DNA of 53,399 bases from Bradyrhizobium jicamae (GTDB taxonomy: Bacteria > Pseudomonadota > Alphaproteobacteria > Rhizobiales > Xanthobacteraceae): positions 1-53,399 of the forward strand of contig NZ_LLXZ01000001.1 in NCBI RefSeq assembly GCF_001440395.1. Reading direction: 5' to 3'. Below, in pieces: positions 21,953 to 33,133 of the stretch (position 1 is the stretch's first letter; the number at the start of each line of letters is the position of its first letter). Position numbers and translations under genes: made by a program. The notes beneath the pieces are model-generated. The model did not search any database and was not told the DNA's origin. It was given only the letters and a program-made list of their open reading frames with translations.

Positions 21953-23328
21953 CCGCGAACCTTTTCGCCTTCGTTAGCGGCCCACCATGGGCCTGAGTCG
22001 ATTGGAGTGCCGTCCTTACGGAACTCGACGTAGAGCACCGGCTGACTCGCGGTCGTCGCGAGAATGGATGCGACCTGGGACGTCGTCCCCATGGTCGCGA
22101 CCGGCTCTCCCGTAAGTACAAATTGGCCGATGTTTACCGAAATGCGCTCCATCCCGGCGATCAGGACATGATACCCGCCCCCGGCATTGAGGATCAAGAG
22201 TTGTCCGTAGCTGCGGAAGGGCCCGGCGTAAACAACCCAGCCGTCACACGGGGTTGTGACCTGAGCCCCGGCCCGGGTGGTCAAAGAAATGCCTTTTTCC
22301 ACGCCACCCGCGCCGTCGGAACCGCCAAAATCGCGAATCTTGCGGCCGTTAACCGGAAAGGCGAACAGTCCCTTCGCAGAAGCGAATGCGATCGCCGGAC
22401 TGAGCCGGGCGGGATCCTTCAGTGCCCCCAGATTGGGCTTGCCGCCCGGGGCGGGCGGGGCGCCCTGCAGGCTGGCGGTGGCGGCCGCCTTGGCGGCGCT
22501 CTTCAGGTCCTGCTCCATTTTCGAGATCAGGCCCTGCAAACTGTCGACCTGCTTGGACAGGTTGATGGCACGCGCGCCTTCGGCCTCCATGTCCTTTTCG
22601 ATCGCGCTCTGCTTGCGCTGCCGCTCTTCCACCAGCGCCGCCAGCCTGATGGAATCGTCCTTCATCCGGTCGCGGTCCCGGGCCAGCACGTCGCGCTGGT
22701 TGGCAATGTCCCTGCGCAGATTCACCAGCTCGGTGAGATCGGCCGTGAGTTTTTCCGCGCGGCCGCGCAACTCGGGCACGACGGACCCAAGCAGCATGGC
22801 CGTGCGCAGCGATTGCAGCGCGTCCTCGGGCCGAACCAGCAACGCCGGTGGCGTGCGCCGGCCGGCCCGCTGCAGTGCCGCCAGCACCTCGACGATTTCG
22901 GAACGGCGTGAATCGAGCGAAGCGCGGATCTGCATCTCGCGGCTGTCGAGCGGTCGCAGCCGCCCCTCGGTCTCGCCGATGCGGGTCTCGAGGCTGCGCA
23001 CCTGCGCGGCGATGTCGATGATTTGCTGGTTGAGCTTGGAGCGGTCCTGTCCGATTGCCGCGATGTCGGCTTTCAGTTTCTGTTGCAGCTCGGCGGCCTT
23101 GCGCTGCTCCTGGCGCGCCGCCTCCAATTCCTGCTCCCGCTGCTTGAGGGCGTCGGGAGAAACTGCCGTCGCCTGCTGCGCGGGCGCCGCAGGCTGCTGC
23201 GCCAGCGCCGGCGATGCCGTGGCGAAGCTTGCGGAAAGCAAGATCAGCGGAAGCGACACGGCTGACATCAGGGACACGCCGCGATCGGCGGTGCCAGGGT
23301 ATGAATGAATGTCCCGCGTTGAATGCAT
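21949..23328 (-). CDS. envC: EnvC-like murein hydrolase activator, degenerate LytM domain
   Basis: 459 residues from ATG 23328, or 439 from ATG 23268 (MSAVSLPLILLSASFATA), which would give a cleaner signal peptide. A long coiled coil (about 55-275, rich in E/K/Q/R) is followed by a LytM/M23-like domain (about 330-440). The zinc ligands of active M23 peptidases are missing: the usual G-x-H-x-G-x-D is GGVEKGISL here, and the second His motif is YHVLIAG. This is the pattern of EnvC/NlpD activators that stimulate amidases instead of cutting. Coupled to ctpA. Confidence 0.88.
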   Translation of the reverse strand: MHSTRDIHSYPGTADRGVSLMSAVSLPLILLSASFATASPALAQQPAAPAQQATAVSPDALKQREQELEAARQEQRKAAELQQKLKADIAAIGQDRSKLNQQIIDIAAQVRSLETRIGETEGRLRPLDSREMQIRASLDSRRSEIVEVLAALQRAGRRTPPALLVRPEDALQSLRTAMLLGSVVPELRGRAEKLTADLTELVNLRRDIANQRDVLARDRDRMKDDSIRLAALVEERQRKQSAIEKDMEAEGARAINLSKQVDSLQGLISKMEQDLKSAAKAAATASLQGAPPAPGGKPNLGALKDPARLSPAIAFASAKGLFAFPVNGRKIRDFGGSDGAGGVEKGISLTTRAGAQVTTPCDGWVVYAGPFRSYGQLLILNAGGGYHVLIAGMERISVNIGQFVLTGEPVATMGTTSQVASILATTASQPVLYVEFRKDGTPIDSGPWWAANEGEKVRG

Positions 23329-23368
23329 CCGGCCTATGCTGCGTTGTCTGTATTCACCTCACCGTGCC

Positions 23369-23851
23369 TTACGCGCGATGGTAGGGGTGGCCGGCCAAAA
23401 TGGTCGCGGCCCGGTAAATCTGTTCGAGAAGCATGACGCGGACCATTTGATGCGGCCAGGTCGCCGATCCGAACGCAATGCGCGATTTTGCTTTGCGCTG
23501 CAATTCGGGCGAAAGTCCGTCCGCGCCTCCAATGGCGAAAATTGTGTTGGCGATCCCTTCATCCCGCCACTGGCCGAGCTGCCGGGCAAACGTCGCGCTA
23601 TCGATGCTCTTGCCGCGCTCGTCCAGCGCCACCAGCACCGACTTCTCCGGTATCGCCGCCGAAATCGCCGCGGCTTCCTCCGAGATCCGTGTCGCGGTAT
23701 CGCGCGCGCGGCTTTCCGGAATTTCATGAATCGCAAGGCCGCGGAAGCCGAGCTTGCGGCCGATGTCCTCGAAGCGCTCGCGATAGCGTTCGGCCAGTTC
23801 CTGTTCCGGCCCCTGTTTCAGTCGGCCGATTGAGACCACGACAACGCGCAT
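23369..23851 (-). CDS. rlmH: 23S rRNA pseudouridine-1915 N3-methyltransferase
   Basis: 160 residues from ATG 23851 (MRVVVVSIGRLKQGPEQEL); an ATG 11 codons upstream gives non-family sequence. SPOUT methyltransferase with the knot motifs IFAIGGADGLSPE and the C-terminal LLEQIYRAATILAGHPYH. Standard length. Sits directly after rsfS, a widespread pairing. Confidence 0.95.
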   Translation of the reverse strand: MRVVVVSIGRLKQGPEQELAERYRERFEDIGRKLGFRGLAIHEIPESRARDTATRISEEAAAISAAIPEKSVLVALDERGKSIDSATFARQLGQWRDEGIANTIFAIGGADGLSPELQRKAKSRIAFGSATWPHQMVRVMLLEQIYRAATILAGHPYHRA

Positions 23852-23948
23852 GATTGCTGTTTCTGGCGTGCACTTTTCCAGCACGCGCGCTTTCCGCGCG
23901 CGTCAGGCAAACTACATGCGCCTCAGCCGATTCGCATCGGCCGGGCGT

Positions 23949-24413
23949 TCAGATCGCTGCCGCTGCCGGGTTCTGCGCCCACAACCTTTCAAGGTTGTAG
24001 AATTCGCGTACCTCGGGTCTGAACACGTGCACGACCACATCGCCGGAATCGATCAGCACCCAATCGCAATTGGGCAAGCCCTCGACATGGATGTTCTTGA
24101 TGCCGGTTTCCTTCAGGGCTTTGGTGACGTTTTCCGCGATCGCGCCGACGTGCCGGTTGGCGCGTCCAGTGGTGACGATCATGTAATCGGAAAAGGCGGA
24201 TTTGCCGCGAAGGTCGATGGTGACCGTTTCTTCCGCCTTCATATCGTCGAGGCGGGAGAGGATCATATTCAGCGTCTTGTCGGCGTCGGGTTGCGCCTTC
24301 AAGGCCGCAGCTTGCGTCGATGTTTTACGCGGGGTCTTGGCAGACTTGCCAGGAGTCTTGCTGCCGGGAGTCTTGCTAGTTGCCTTGGGTAAAACAGACT
24401 TCGACTTGGACAA
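23949..24413 (-). CDS. rsfS: Ribosome silencing factor
   Basis: 154 residues with a probable TTG start at 24413. RsfS core (about 42-150: ETVTIDLRGKSAFSDYMIV, LPNCDWVLIDSGDVVVHVFR, REFYNLERLW) binds uL14 and blocks subunit joining. The first 40 residues are a Lys/Ser/Thr/Pro-rich tail with GSKTPGKSAKTP repeats, which most homologues lack or vary; it could bind RNA. If that tail is not translated, a downstream start near residue 40 would be used. Confidence 0.92.
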   Translation of the reverse strand: MSKSKSVLPKATSKTPGSKTPGKSAKTPRKTSTQAAALKAQPDADKTLNMILSRLDDMKAEETVTIDLRGKSAFSDYMIVTTGRANRHVGAIAENVTKALKETGIKNIHVEGLPNCDWVLIDSGDVVVHVFRPEVREFYNLERLWAQNPAAAAI

Positions 24414-24549
24414 TACAGATGTGGCCAGGGACCATTCCTTTCACTGTATCGCGAACGCCGAATCCTTAGGCGTCGCGGACCATATTAGGCATGTGGGGTT
24501 AATGGTTTCAATATTCCAGTATCCCCACCCGCCGGTTCAGCCTGAACTG

Positions 24550-25191
24550 TCACTTCTTTGCCTTCCAGCTCCCGTCAGAGTTCCGAAGGCCGGTCGATGA
24601 CATCTTGAGTTTCATGCCGGTCAGGAAAACCCAGGCCGGCGCCTGCTGATCGGTTAGCCGGGTCGCCTGATTCTCGGGCAATCTGTAGCGCGCCAGCGCC
24701 TGGGCGGCGGGCGCGGCGAGCGCCCGGAAACTCTGCGGCGGACGGTCGATCACGGCGATCGGCACTTCGGCCGCGATGCGCCGCCAGTCCTTCCAGCGAT
24801 GGAACTGTGCGAGGTTGTCGGCGCCCATGATCCAGACGAGGCGCACGCCAGAAACGCGGCGCCGCAGTTGCATGATCGTATCGACAGTGTACCTGGTGCC
24901 GATGACAGCTTCGAGACAGCTGATATCGATGCGCGGATCGTCAGCGACCTCAAGTGCGGCTTTCGCGCGCTCGGACAGACCGTGCAGCCGGTCGGTATCC
25001 TTCAGCGGATTGCCCGGCGTCAGCAGCCACCAGACGCGATCGAGCTTCAGGCGCTTGATCGCAAACAGGCTGATCGCGCGATGCGCCGCGTGCGGCGGAT
25101 TGAACGAGCCGCCGAGCAGGCCGATCCGCATGCCGTTGGCGTGAAAAGGGATAGCCTGCGCGGCGGATTGCAGTTGCATCAGCCAGGTCAC
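24550..25191 (-). CDS. nadD: Nicotinate-nucleotide adenylyltransferase
   Basis: 213 residues. Nucleotidyltransferase with [17 protein letters not shown] and the C-terminal [11 protein letters not shown] (the ISSTxIR motif). [14 protein letters not shown] is the family's central motif. Makes deamido-NAD from NaMN and ATP. The first 20 residues precede the usual start, so translation could begin at MRIGLLGG (ATG about 25131). Confidence 0.94.
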   Translation of the reverse strand: MTWLMQLQSAAQAIPFHANGMRIGLLGGSFNPPHAAHRAISLFAIKRLKLDRVWWLLTPGNPLKDTDRLHGLSERAKAALEVADDPRIDISCLEAVIGTRYTVDTIMQLRRRVSGVRLVWIMGADNLAQFHRWKDWRRIAAEVPIAVIDRPPQSFRALAAPAAQALARYRLPENQATRLTDQQAPAWVFLTGMKLKMSSTGLRNSDGSWKAKK

Positions 25192-25205
25192 CGCGGGCGC
25201 GGGCT

Positions 25206-25305
25206 AGAGCTATTTCCGCTTCGATGGAATCGAAACGGAGCTCCAGATTCTTGTTCTGACGCGTTTTCTTGACGCGAACCGGTTTCCACTTCGCTCGAAA
25301 ACCCT
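25206..25305. repeat. Dispersed intergenic repeat between nadD and proA
   Basis: A compact element with GAGC...GCTC ends around 25207-25243 and an inner TTCGAT-GGA-ATCGAA palindrome (about 25220-25235). A second part reads TTGTTCTGACGCGTTTTCTT and ends in a GAACCGGTTTCCAC-type stretch. This wording is a known-looking dispersed repeat in Bradyrhizobium-like genomes and shares its second half with the element at 34,398-34,446. Confidence 0.65.
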
Positions 25306-25312
25306 CTGCGGT

Positions 25313-26605
25313 TCACGGCCGCGTCTGCCCGGTGCCGTGAACACGGTATTTGAAGCTCGTCAGCTGTTCAGCGCCGACCGGGCCGCGGGCGTGGAATTTG
25401 CCGGTGGCGATCCCGATCTCCGCGCCGAAGCCGAACTCACCGCCATCGGCGAACTGCGTCGAGGCGTTGTGCAGCACGATCGCCGAGTCGACCTCGCTGA
25501 GGAATTTTTCGGCCGCCTTGGCGTCTTCGGCCACGATTGCGTCAGTGTGGCGCGAGCCATGGTTCTGGATATGCGTGATCGCCCCGTCGACACCGTCGAC
25601 GACGCGCGCGGCGATGACGGCATCGAGATACTCGGTATCCCAATCCTCGTCCGTTGCCGGCTTCACGCGCGCATCGATGTTCTGCACGGCGTCGTCGCCG
25701 CGCACCTCGCAGCCGGATTCGAGCAGCATCTCGACCAGCGGCTTGAGCGTCGTCGCGGCGCCCGCGCGATCGACCAGCAGCGTCTCGGCCGCGCCGCAGA
25801 CGCCGGTGCGGCGCATCTTGGCGTTCAGCACGATCGACCTGGCCATGTCGAGCTTGGCGCTGGCATCGACATAGACGTGGTTGACGCCTTCGAGATGCGC
25901 AAACACCGGCACGCGCGCTTCCGCTTCGACGCGTGCCACCAGGCTCTTGCCGCCGCGCGGCACGATCACGTCGATGCCGCCGTTCAATCCCGACAGCATC
26001 AGCCCGACAGCCGCGCGGTCGCGCGTCGGCACCAGCGTGATTGCGGCCTCGGGGAGGCCGGCCTCGCGCAGGCCCTGCGAGAGGCATTCGTGTATCGCGC
26101 GGCACGAGCGAAAACTGTCGGAGCCGCCGCGCAGGATCACCGCGTTGCCGGACTTCAGGCACAGGACGCCGGCATCAGCCGCGACATTGGGACGGCTCTC
26201 GAAGATCACGCCGATCACGCCGAGCGGCACGCGCACGCGCTCGATGGTCATGCCGTTCGGCCGCTGCCAGCTCTCGGTCACGGTGCCGACCGGATCGGGA
26301 ATGGCGCGCACCGTGGCGACACCATCAGCCATGGAATCGATCCGCGCCGGCGTCAGTGTCAGGCGATCGATGAAGGCCGAGGTCGCGCCTCCGGCGCGGA
26401 CTTCCGCGACATCCTCGGCATTGGCCGCGAGGATCCTTGCCGAATTGGCGCGGATCGCCCGCGCAATGGCCTCCAGCGCCCGGTCCTTCTGCTCCGGCGG
26501 CGCCAGCGCCAGCACCCGCGCGGCGGCGCGCGCTTGCGAAGCGAGGTCGGTCATCAGAGCGGGCAGATCGGCGTTGCCGTCGATTGCCTTCAGGGGGGCG
26601 GTCAT
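25313..26605 (-). CDS. proA: Glutamate-5-semialdehyde dehydrogenase (gamma-glutamyl phosphate reductase)
   Basis: 430 residues. Second step of proline synthesis, NADPH-dependent. Aldehyde-dehydrogenase fold with [20 protein letters not shown], the glycine-rich [11 protein letters not shown] and the catalytic Cys in [14 protein letters not shown]. Ends in [13 protein letters not shown], typical. Downstream of proB in the same direction with a 113-base gap. Confidence 0.96.
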   Translation of the reverse strand: MTAPLKAIDGNADLPALMTDLASQARAAARVLALAPPEQKDRALEAIARAIRANSARILAANAEDVAEVRAGGATSAFIDRLTLTPARIDSMADGVATVRAIPDPVGTVTESWQRPNGMTIERVRVPLGVIGVIFESRPNVAADAGVLCLKSGNAVILRGGSDSFRSCRAIHECLSQGLREAGLPEAAITLVPTRDRAAVGLMLSGLNGGIDVIVPRGGKSLVARVEAEARVPVFAHLEGVNHVYVDASAKLDMARSIVLNAKMRRTGVCGAAETLLVDRAGAATTLKPLVEMLLESGCEVRGDDAVQNIDARVKPATDEDWDTEYLDAVIAARVVDGVDGAITHIQNHGSRHTDAIVAEDAKAAEKFLSEVDSAIVLHNASTQFADGGEFGFGAEIGIATGKFHARGPVGAEQLTSFKYRVHGTGQTRP

Positions 26606-26718
26606 CGGAGATCTCAGGAGCTAGAGTAAGGCCATGTCCTAGCACGGAAATCCCGCATTTGCGAGGTCCGGAACCGGCATGGCTGGGCGGCTCCGGAGGC
26701 CGAAGCTCGGCCAATGGC

Positions 26719-27861
26719 CTACTTGACCGGGACTGTCCCGGCCGGGCCCACCACCAGATCGTCGCGGTGGATCATCTCCGCCCGTCCGCTGATGCCGAGG
26801 ATCGCCATCACGTCCGGCGACGAGCGGCCCTTGATCTTCTCGGCATCCTCGGCGTCGTAGGCGACGAGGCCGCGGCCGATTTCGTGGGTATCGGGTCCGC
26901 GCACCACTACCGCATCGCCGCGGGCGAACTGGCCGTCGATCCTGATCACGCCGGCCGGCAGCAGGCTTTTGCCGGCGCGGAGGGCCGCGACCGCGCCGGC
27001 ATCGATGGTCAGCGTGCCCCTAGGCTCCAGTGAGCCCGCGATCCAGCGCTTTCGGGCCGTGACCGGATTGGCGGGCGTCAGGAACCAAGTGCAGCGGCCG
27101 CCGTCCGCAATGGCCTGCAGCGGATGCTCGATCTTGCCGGAGGCAATCAGCATATGCGTGCCCGAGGTGGTCGCGATCTTCGCCGCCTCGATCTTGGTGA
27201 ACATGCCGCCGCGCGACAATTCGGATTCGGCCGCGCCTGCCATGCCCTCGATTTCCGAGGTGACGGATTCGACGACCGGAATCAGTTTTGCGTTCGGGTT
27301 GGCGCCGGGCGGCGCGTCATAAAGACCGTCGATGTCGGACAGCAGGATCAGCAAATCGGCGCTCGCCATGGTGGCGACGCGCGCGGCGAGGCGATCATTG
27401 TCGCCGTAGCGGATTTCGTTGGTGGCGACCGTGTCGTTTTCGTTGATCACGGGCACCGCGCGCCACTCCAGAAGTTTGGCGATGGTCGAGCGGGCGTTGA
27501 GATAACGTCTGCGCTCCTCGGTATCCTGCAGCGTCACCAGGATCTGCCCGGCGCCGATGCCGTGCGCCCCCAGCACTTCCGACCAGATCCGCGCGAGCGC
27601 GATCTGGCCTACCGCGGCGGCGCCCTGGCTTTCCTCGAGCTTCAGGGGACCGCGCGGCAACTTCAGGCGGCTGCGGCCGAGCGCGATGGAACCTGATGAA
27701 ACCACCAGAACGTCGCGGCCTTCACCATGCAGCTTGGCGATATCGGCGACCAGCGCCGACAGCCATTTGGCGCGGACTTCGCCGGCGTTAGAATCGACCA
27801 GCAGCGAGGAGCCGACCTTGACGACGATGCGGCGGAAGTTTTTGAGCGCGGGGCGTTTCAT
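26719..27861 (-). CDS. proB: Glutamate 5-kinase with PUA domain
   Basis: 380 residues from ATG 27861 ([20 protein letters not shown]); the open frame upstream to 27984 is not family-like. Amino-acid-kinase domain (about 8-265) with [23 protein letters not shown] and [18 protein letters not shown], then a PUA domain (about 285-370). Makes glutamyl phosphate and is normally feedback-inhibited by proline. Follows obgE on the same strand. Confidence 0.96.
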   Translation of the reverse strand: MKRPALKNFRRIVVKVGSSLLVDSNAGEVRAKWLSALVADIAKLHGEGRDVLVVSSGSIALGRSRLKLPRGPLKLEESQGAAAVGQIALARIWSEVLGAHGIGAGQILVTLQDTEERRRYLNARSTIAKLLEWRAVPVINENDTVATNEIRYGDNDRLAARVATMASADLLILLSDIDGLYDAPPGANPNAKLIPVVESVTSEIEGMAGAAESELSRGGMFTKIEAAKIATTSGTHMLIASGKIEHPLQAIADGGRCTWFLTPANPVTARKRWIAGSLEPRGTLTIDAGAVAALRAGKSLLPAGVIRIDGQFARGDAVVVRGPDTHEIGRGLVAYDAEDAEKIKGRSSPDVMAILGISGRAEMIHRDDLVVGPAGTVPVK

Positions 27862-27953
27862 GATGCGGTCGAATGAAAGGGATTGTCGGGAAGCAATACG
27901 CGCCAGTTCCGCGATTTGGAAGTGGCGCGGCCGCGGCAAGGGCCAGGTTTGAG

Positions 27954-29095
<1,142 letters not shown>

Positions 29096-29161
29096 GGCTC
29101 TAGCCGATAGCAGGCGCGTTTACCTTCGCAAGCGCCGGCGCTTCCGCCGCGCCCTGCATCA

Positions 29162-29488
29162 TCACTGGGCTCGTTCCCATTTGGTCATGGCCTCGCGGAA
29201 CATCTGCTCGCCACGATAGCCTTTCTCGACCGCAAGGATGCCGCGGCGCTGACTGGCGTAGAATATCGGAATATCGAACCATGGCCGTTGCTTCAAAAGC
29301 TGCACATTGCGCGCACCATCGGCTTCGTGGCCCGACAGGCCGACCAGAAATGAACCGTCGGCGACCTTGACTGTCTGACCGACTAGCGGGACGCCTCTTG
29401 CCCGTTCGGAGATCTTCAGCAGTATGCCTGGTACGGAGACGACTGCGCCGCGGGCAGCCTCATTCGCCTGCACAAAGGTTATTTCCAC
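29162..29488 (-). CDS. Hypothetical protein downstream of a MaoC hydratase
   Basis: 108 residues with a GTG start at 29488; the frame is closed by a stop 12 codons further up and has no ATG there. The sequence is even and protein-like (LVGQTVKVADGSFLVGLSGH, then QLLKQRPWFDIPIFYASQR) and it lies 36 bases after the MaoC gene with a terminator after it. I do not recognise a family. No signal peptide or membrane helix is clear. Confidence 0.6.
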   Translation of the reverse strand: MEITFVQANEAARGAVVSVPGILLKISERARGVPLVGQTVKVADGSFLVGLSGHEADGARNVQLLKQRPWFDIPIFYASQRRGILAVEKGYRGEQMFREAMTKWERAQ

Positions 29489-29524
29489 GAAGTGACGCGC
29501 CGCGGCGATAGTGGTGTGGGGCCG

Positions 29525-30010
29525 TTACGTCTGGACAGGCCTCCGTCGGATCAAAAATTTCTGCATTCCCTCCAGCACCAATTCCTTGCGCTGGTTGAAC
29601 ACGGTCGAACGCAGCGTCACCACGCCGGTGCTGCGGCCGGGGACGAGTTCGATGACTTCGAGCGCGGGGTAGATGGTGTCGCCGGCATAGACCGGCTTCA
29701 GGAACTTGCTCGACTGTTCGAGGAAGCCGACCAGCGATTCCTCGACGATATAGGGAAACAGGCCCGCGCCCGGCGCGGTGTGGACTAGGGTCTGGAAGCC
29801 GTGCGCGAGCAGGTCCGGCATGCCGCGGGCGCGACAATATTCGACGTCGTAGTGGATCGGATGGGTGTCGCCGCTCGCGGTCTGGAACGCGGCGAACACC
29901 GCCGACGTCTGGGTCCGGCTCGGAATCACGAAGCGTTCGCCGAGCACGAAATCCTCGAACCAGCGCTGTTCGCTTACCATGCGGTGCTGGGCGGGGTCGA
30001 AGTCGGTCAT
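29525..30010 (-). CDS. MaoC family (R)-specific enoyl-CoA hydratase-like protein
   Basis: 161 residues, a single hot-dog domain. The hydratase motif is visible: ASGDTHPIHYDVEYCRARGM with the catalytic Asp/His, then LLAHGFQTLVHT. Likely acts on an enoyl-CoA; the exact substrate is not evident. ATG start at 30010. Divergent from the EamA transporter gene. Confidence 0.88.
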   Translation of the reverse strand: MTDFDPAQHRMVSEQRWFEDFVLGERFVIPSRTQTSAVFAAFQTASGDTHPIHYDVEYCRARGMPDLLAHGFQTLVHTAPGAGLFPYIVEESLVGFLEQSSKFLKPVYAGDTIYPALEVIELVPGRSTGVVTLRSTVFNQRKELVLEGMQKFLIRRRPVQT

Positions 30011-30202
30011 GTCGATTTCCTGTGGCGCTTCTCGGAGGGTGTACCGGTATCGCAGAGCACGGCCGCTGCGACAATTGGTTCAATTCGTCGTGCCCGGGCT
30101 TGTCCCAGGCGTCCACTTGCTTAAAACAGCGGCACAAGAACGTGGAGGGCCGAAGCACGTCCGGCCGTCACTGGGAACCACCGGAAAACGTCACGCCCGC
30201 CA

Positions 30203-31117
30203 ATGAGCCTGTTCGCCAAAATTTCTACCTATGACGAGCGTTCGGCGCGGCTGGCCGGCATCGGCTTGATGCTGCTGTCGATCTTCATGTTCTCGTTCGG
30301 CGATGCGCTCGGAAAATTCATGGTCGCGACCTATTCGGTCGGGCAGTTGTTGTGGCTGCGCGCCTGCGCGGCGCTGCTCGTGCTGTTGCCGGTGATCTGG
30401 AAGCAGCGCGCCGAGTTCAATCGCATCGAGCGGCCATGGCTGCAGTTGTTGCGCGTGACGCTCTCGACGCTCGAGGTCGCGGCGTTCTTTCTCGCCACCG
30501 TCTATTTGCCGCTCGCCGACGTCATCACATATTATTTGGCTTCGCCGATCTTCGTCACCGCGCTGTCAGGCATCGTGCTCGGCGAGCGCGTCGGCTGGCG
30601 GCGCTGGACTGCAATCCTGATCGGGTTCTGCGGCGTGCTGATCGCGCTGCGCCCGTCGACGCAGACGGTAAGCTGGCCGGCGATGATCGCGCTCGGCGGC
30701 AGCCTGTCGTTTGCGCTCCTGATGCTGATCACGCGCTCGCTGCGGAACACGCCGGATATCGTGCTGACGACGTCGCAGTTCGGCGGCACCTTTCTGCTCG
30801 GCGCGCTGATGTCGCCGATCGGCTGGGTGACGCCGACGCTCGGCAGCCTCGGCCTGTTTGCCGCGGCGGGCGTGATTTCCGTCGTTGCGCTGTTGTGCAT
30901 CAATCGTTCGCTGAAGCTGGCGCCGGCCAGCGTCGTGGTGCCGTATCAATATTCGATGATCGTATGGGCCGTGATCTTCGGCTTCGTGGTGTGGGGCGAC
31001 GTGCCGTCGGTCTCGACGCTGATCGGCGCGGCGATCATCATCGGTGCGGGAATCTATATCTTCATGCGCGAGCAGAAGTTGGGCCGCGAGGAAGCGGTGG
31101 TCAATCCGCCGGCGTGA
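30203..31117 (+). CDS. DMT superfamily (EamA) transporter
   Basis: 304 residues with ten hydrophobic segments in two EamA repeats (about 15-150 and 155-290). Characteristic strings: YLPLADVITYYLASPIFVTA at the end of repeat one and VVVPYQYSMIVWAVIFGFVV in repeat two. Inner-membrane exporter of small metabolites; substrate unknown. ATG at 30203. Confidence 0.9.
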   Translation: MSLFAKISTYDERSARLAGIGLMLLSIFMFSFGDALGKFMVATYSVGQLLWLRACAALLVLLPVIWKQRAEFNRIERPWLQLLRVTLSTLEVAAFFLATVYLPLADVITYYLASPIFVTALSGIVLGERVGWRRWTAILIGFCGVLIALRPSTQTVSWPAMIALGGSLSFALLMLITRSLRNTPDIVLTTSQFGGTFLLGALMSPIGWVTPTLGSLGLFAAAGVISVVALLCINRSLKLAPASVVVPYQYSMIVWAVIFGFVVWGDVPSVSTLIGAAIIIGAGIYIFMREQKLGREEAVVNPPA

Positions 31118-31127
31118 TTCTGTTGCT

Positions 31128-31312
31128 TACCCTCCCTTGGAGGGGGAGGGTCGGCTCGCATGAGCGAAGCGAAATGAGAGACGGGGTGGGGTGATCTCTC
31201 CACTCGGGCACTGTTGGGTCTGGAGAGACCGTCACCCCACCCCGCCGCTTCGCGGCGACCCACGAGCGAGCTTCGCTCGTCTCGGACCCCTCCAGGGGAG
31301 GGTGCGAACTAC
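31128..31312. repeat. Large palindromic intergenic repeat (GGGGTGGGGTGA type)
   Basis: The left arm has CCCTCCCTTGGAGGGGGAGG and ACGGGGTGGGGTGA (about 31180-31193); the right arm has TCACCCCACCCCG (about 31231-31243) and CCCCTCCAGGGGAGGGTG. Two GCTTCGCG-type mini-palindromes (GCGAGCTTCGCTCGT) lie inside. It fills the whole gap between a plus-strand and a minus-strand gene ending face to face. Confidence 0.8.
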
Positions 31313-31315
31313 CCG

Positions 31316-31912
31316 CTACCTCCGCGTCGAGCTTCCCCAGTTCTTCAGTGATGCCCACACGCCGCGCGTCAGGCGGAAGCGGTCGACCGGGGTTGACGAT
31401 CCCAGCGCCTCGAAGCGGTGCAACTCGACGCCGCTCCACTGGAAGCCGCATTTCTCCAGGATGTTGCGCGACGCCGGGTTGGCGACGCGGGCGCCTGAAA
31501 TCAGGTGCTCGGCATCGAACTCCTCGAAGAAGAAATCGATCATCGCGCGCGCGGCTTCGGTGCCGAAGCCCTGGCCCCAATGCGCGACGCCGAGCCAGTA
31601 GCCGAGTTCCGGCGCGTCCGGCTCGCTGCCGTCGATGCCGACCATGCCGATCGGCGAATAATTCTGTTCGATCAGAAACACCGTCTCGCTGTTGTCGGCG
31701 GCCTTGGCGCGCACGAACTCGACCGCATGATCCTGCAGATAGGGATACGGCAGGCGGCGGGTGTTTTCCGCTATGCGGCGATCATTGGCGAGATGCGCAA
31801 TCGCTTTTACGTCCGCGAGCGTCGGCCGGCGCAACGTCAGCCGCTCGGTCTCGAGGACGCAGCTACTCGTCTGACGCAAGGGCGAGGTTTGGATCGGGAT
31901 GTCCTGCAACAT
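31316..31912 (-). CDS. GNAT family N-acetyltransferase (RimJ/RimL-like)
   Basis: 198 residues. Acetyl-CoA-binding motif region ELGYWLGVAHWGQGFGTEAA and the later VANPASRNILEKCGFQWSG are diagnostic of the RimJ/RimL subfamily. ETERLTLRRPTLADVKAI marks the domain start; the first 15 residues are an extra tail. Acetylates an N-terminal or side-chain amine; the target is not known. It follows rpmA with a terminator between. Confidence 0.9.
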   Translation of the reverse strand: MLQDIPIQTSPLRQTSSCVLETERLTLRRPTLADVKAIAHLANDRRIAENTRRLPYPYLQDHAVEFVRAKAADNSETVFLIEQNYSPIGMVGIDGSEPDAPELGYWLGVAHWGQGFGTEAARAMIDFFFEEFDAEHLISGARVANPASRNILEKCGFQWSGVELHRFEALGSSTPVDRFRLTRGVWASLKNWGSSTRR

Positions 31913-31944
31913 GTCGGGCTCCTGATTGCGAAAATGCGCAAATT

Positions 31945-31975
31945 AAAAAGGGGAGGCCGGTTTCCCGCCTCCCCT
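31945..31975 (-). terminator. Terminator of the rplU-rpmA operon
   Basis: GGGGAGGC (31950-31957) pairs with GCCTCCCC (31967-31974); the minus strand continues into TTTTTAATTT. A second 8-bp hairpin, TCCGCCGG/CCGGCGGA (31991-32017), stands between it and rpmA. Confidence 0.85.
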
Positions 31976-32036
31976 GGAGCCCTTTTCGACTCCGCCGGTT
32001 CAACAGGACCCGGCGGACTCGAATTTTGTCCACCGT

Positions 32037-32306
32037 CTATTCGGCCGCCTCCGTCATCGGGACTACCGATACGAAAGTGCGACCATTGGCTTTTGCGCGA
32101 AACTCGACATGACCTTCGACCTTGGCAAAGAGAGTATGGTCGGTGCCCATGCCGACATTAAGGCCGGGGTGCCAGGTGGTGCCGCGTTGACGCGCGATAA
32201 TGTTTCCGGGAATCACGTGTTCGCCGCCGTACGCCTTGATGCCAAGGCGCTTGCCCGCTGAATCGCGACCGTTGCGCGATGAACCGCCTGCTTTTTTGTG
32301 AGCCAT
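32037..32306 (-). CDS. rpmA: 50S ribosomal protein L27 (bL27)
   Basis: 89 residues: [20 protein letters not shown] start, [15 protein letters not shown] and the acidic C terminus. Standard length; no cleavable N-terminal extension of the Firmicutes kind. Follows rplU by 92 bases. Confidence 0.98.
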   Translation of the reverse strand: MAHKKAGGSSRNGRDSAGKRLGIKAYGGEHVIPGNIIARQRGTTWHPGLNVGMGTDHTLFAKVEGHVEFRAKANGRTFVSVVPMTEAAE

Positions 32307-32398
32307 GGCCCGTCTCCGACTTCTCGAATATTTCTAGATCAATTCCTTGACGGAATCATTTCACTTTTTCTCACGCCTCAACTTTTCGTAGAGGCGCG

Positions 32399-32884
32399 TT
32401 ACTTCTCGCTTTTGCCCTTCGCGGCGGCCTTCTTGGCCGGGGCCTTCTTTGCCGCGGGCTTCGCCGCGGCTTTTTTCGCGGGCGCCTTCTTCTTGGCCGG
32501 CGCCTCGTCGCCCTCGGCGGCAGGAGCAGCGACCTTTTCCTTCTTCGGCCGCGGGCCGATCGAAGGCTTGGCATTATCGGTCAGGATCTCGGTGATGCGA
32601 AGCACCGTGATCTCGTCGCGATAGCCGCGCTTGCGGCGCGAATTCTTGCGGCGACGCTTCTTGAACGCGATCACCTTGGGGCCGCGCTTGTGGTCCAGCA
32701 CTTCGGCCGCGACGGTAGCGCCTGCCACGGTCGGCGTGCCCAGCACCGGCGTGTCACCGCCGACCACCAGAACTTCACCAAGCTGCACGATCGTGCCGAC
32801 GTCGCCGGCGATCTTGCCTATCTCGAGCACATCATCCGGAACGACGCGGTATTGCCGGCCGCCGGTTTTGATGACTGCGAACAT
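32399..32884 (-). CDS. rplU: 50S ribosomal protein L21 (bL21) with long basic tail
   Basis: 161 residues. The L21 core is residues 1-103 (MFAVIKTGGRQYRVVPDDVL, VIAFKKRRRKNSRRKRGYRD). After it comes an unusual 58-residue tail of alternating Lys/Ala/Pro (APAKKKAPAKKAAAKPAA and similar), a form seen in some rhizobia. The tail resembles histone H1-like tails and could bind rRNA. Confidence 0.96.
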   Translation of the reverse strand: MFAVIKTGGRQYRVVPDDVLEIGKIAGDVGTIVQLGEVLVVGGDTPVLGTPTVAGATVAAEVLDHKRGPKVIAFKKRRRKNSRRKRGYRDEITVLRITEILTDNAKPSIGPRPKKEKVAAPAAEGDEAPAKKKAPAKKAAAKPAAKKAPAKKAAAKGKSEK

Positions 32885-33133
32885 CGTTTTTTTCCTTCGT
32901 GTTCGATCCCGGCCTCGGACATATTCCCAACAGGGTTGCCCGGGTCGGCTTTTTGGTCAGTCGTTATGGGTACGATTTTCGCGCGGCCGGGGAGCAAACC
33001 CCTTGAGATTTCGCGCAAAAACAAGCGGCGCGAGAAATCCCGCGCCGGATGCGGGGACTTATAGCCGGACAATGCCGGGAGTCAAGGCGAAATGGCCCAA
33101 AAAGCCGCCAAAAATGAAGGATTTGGGCCGAAA

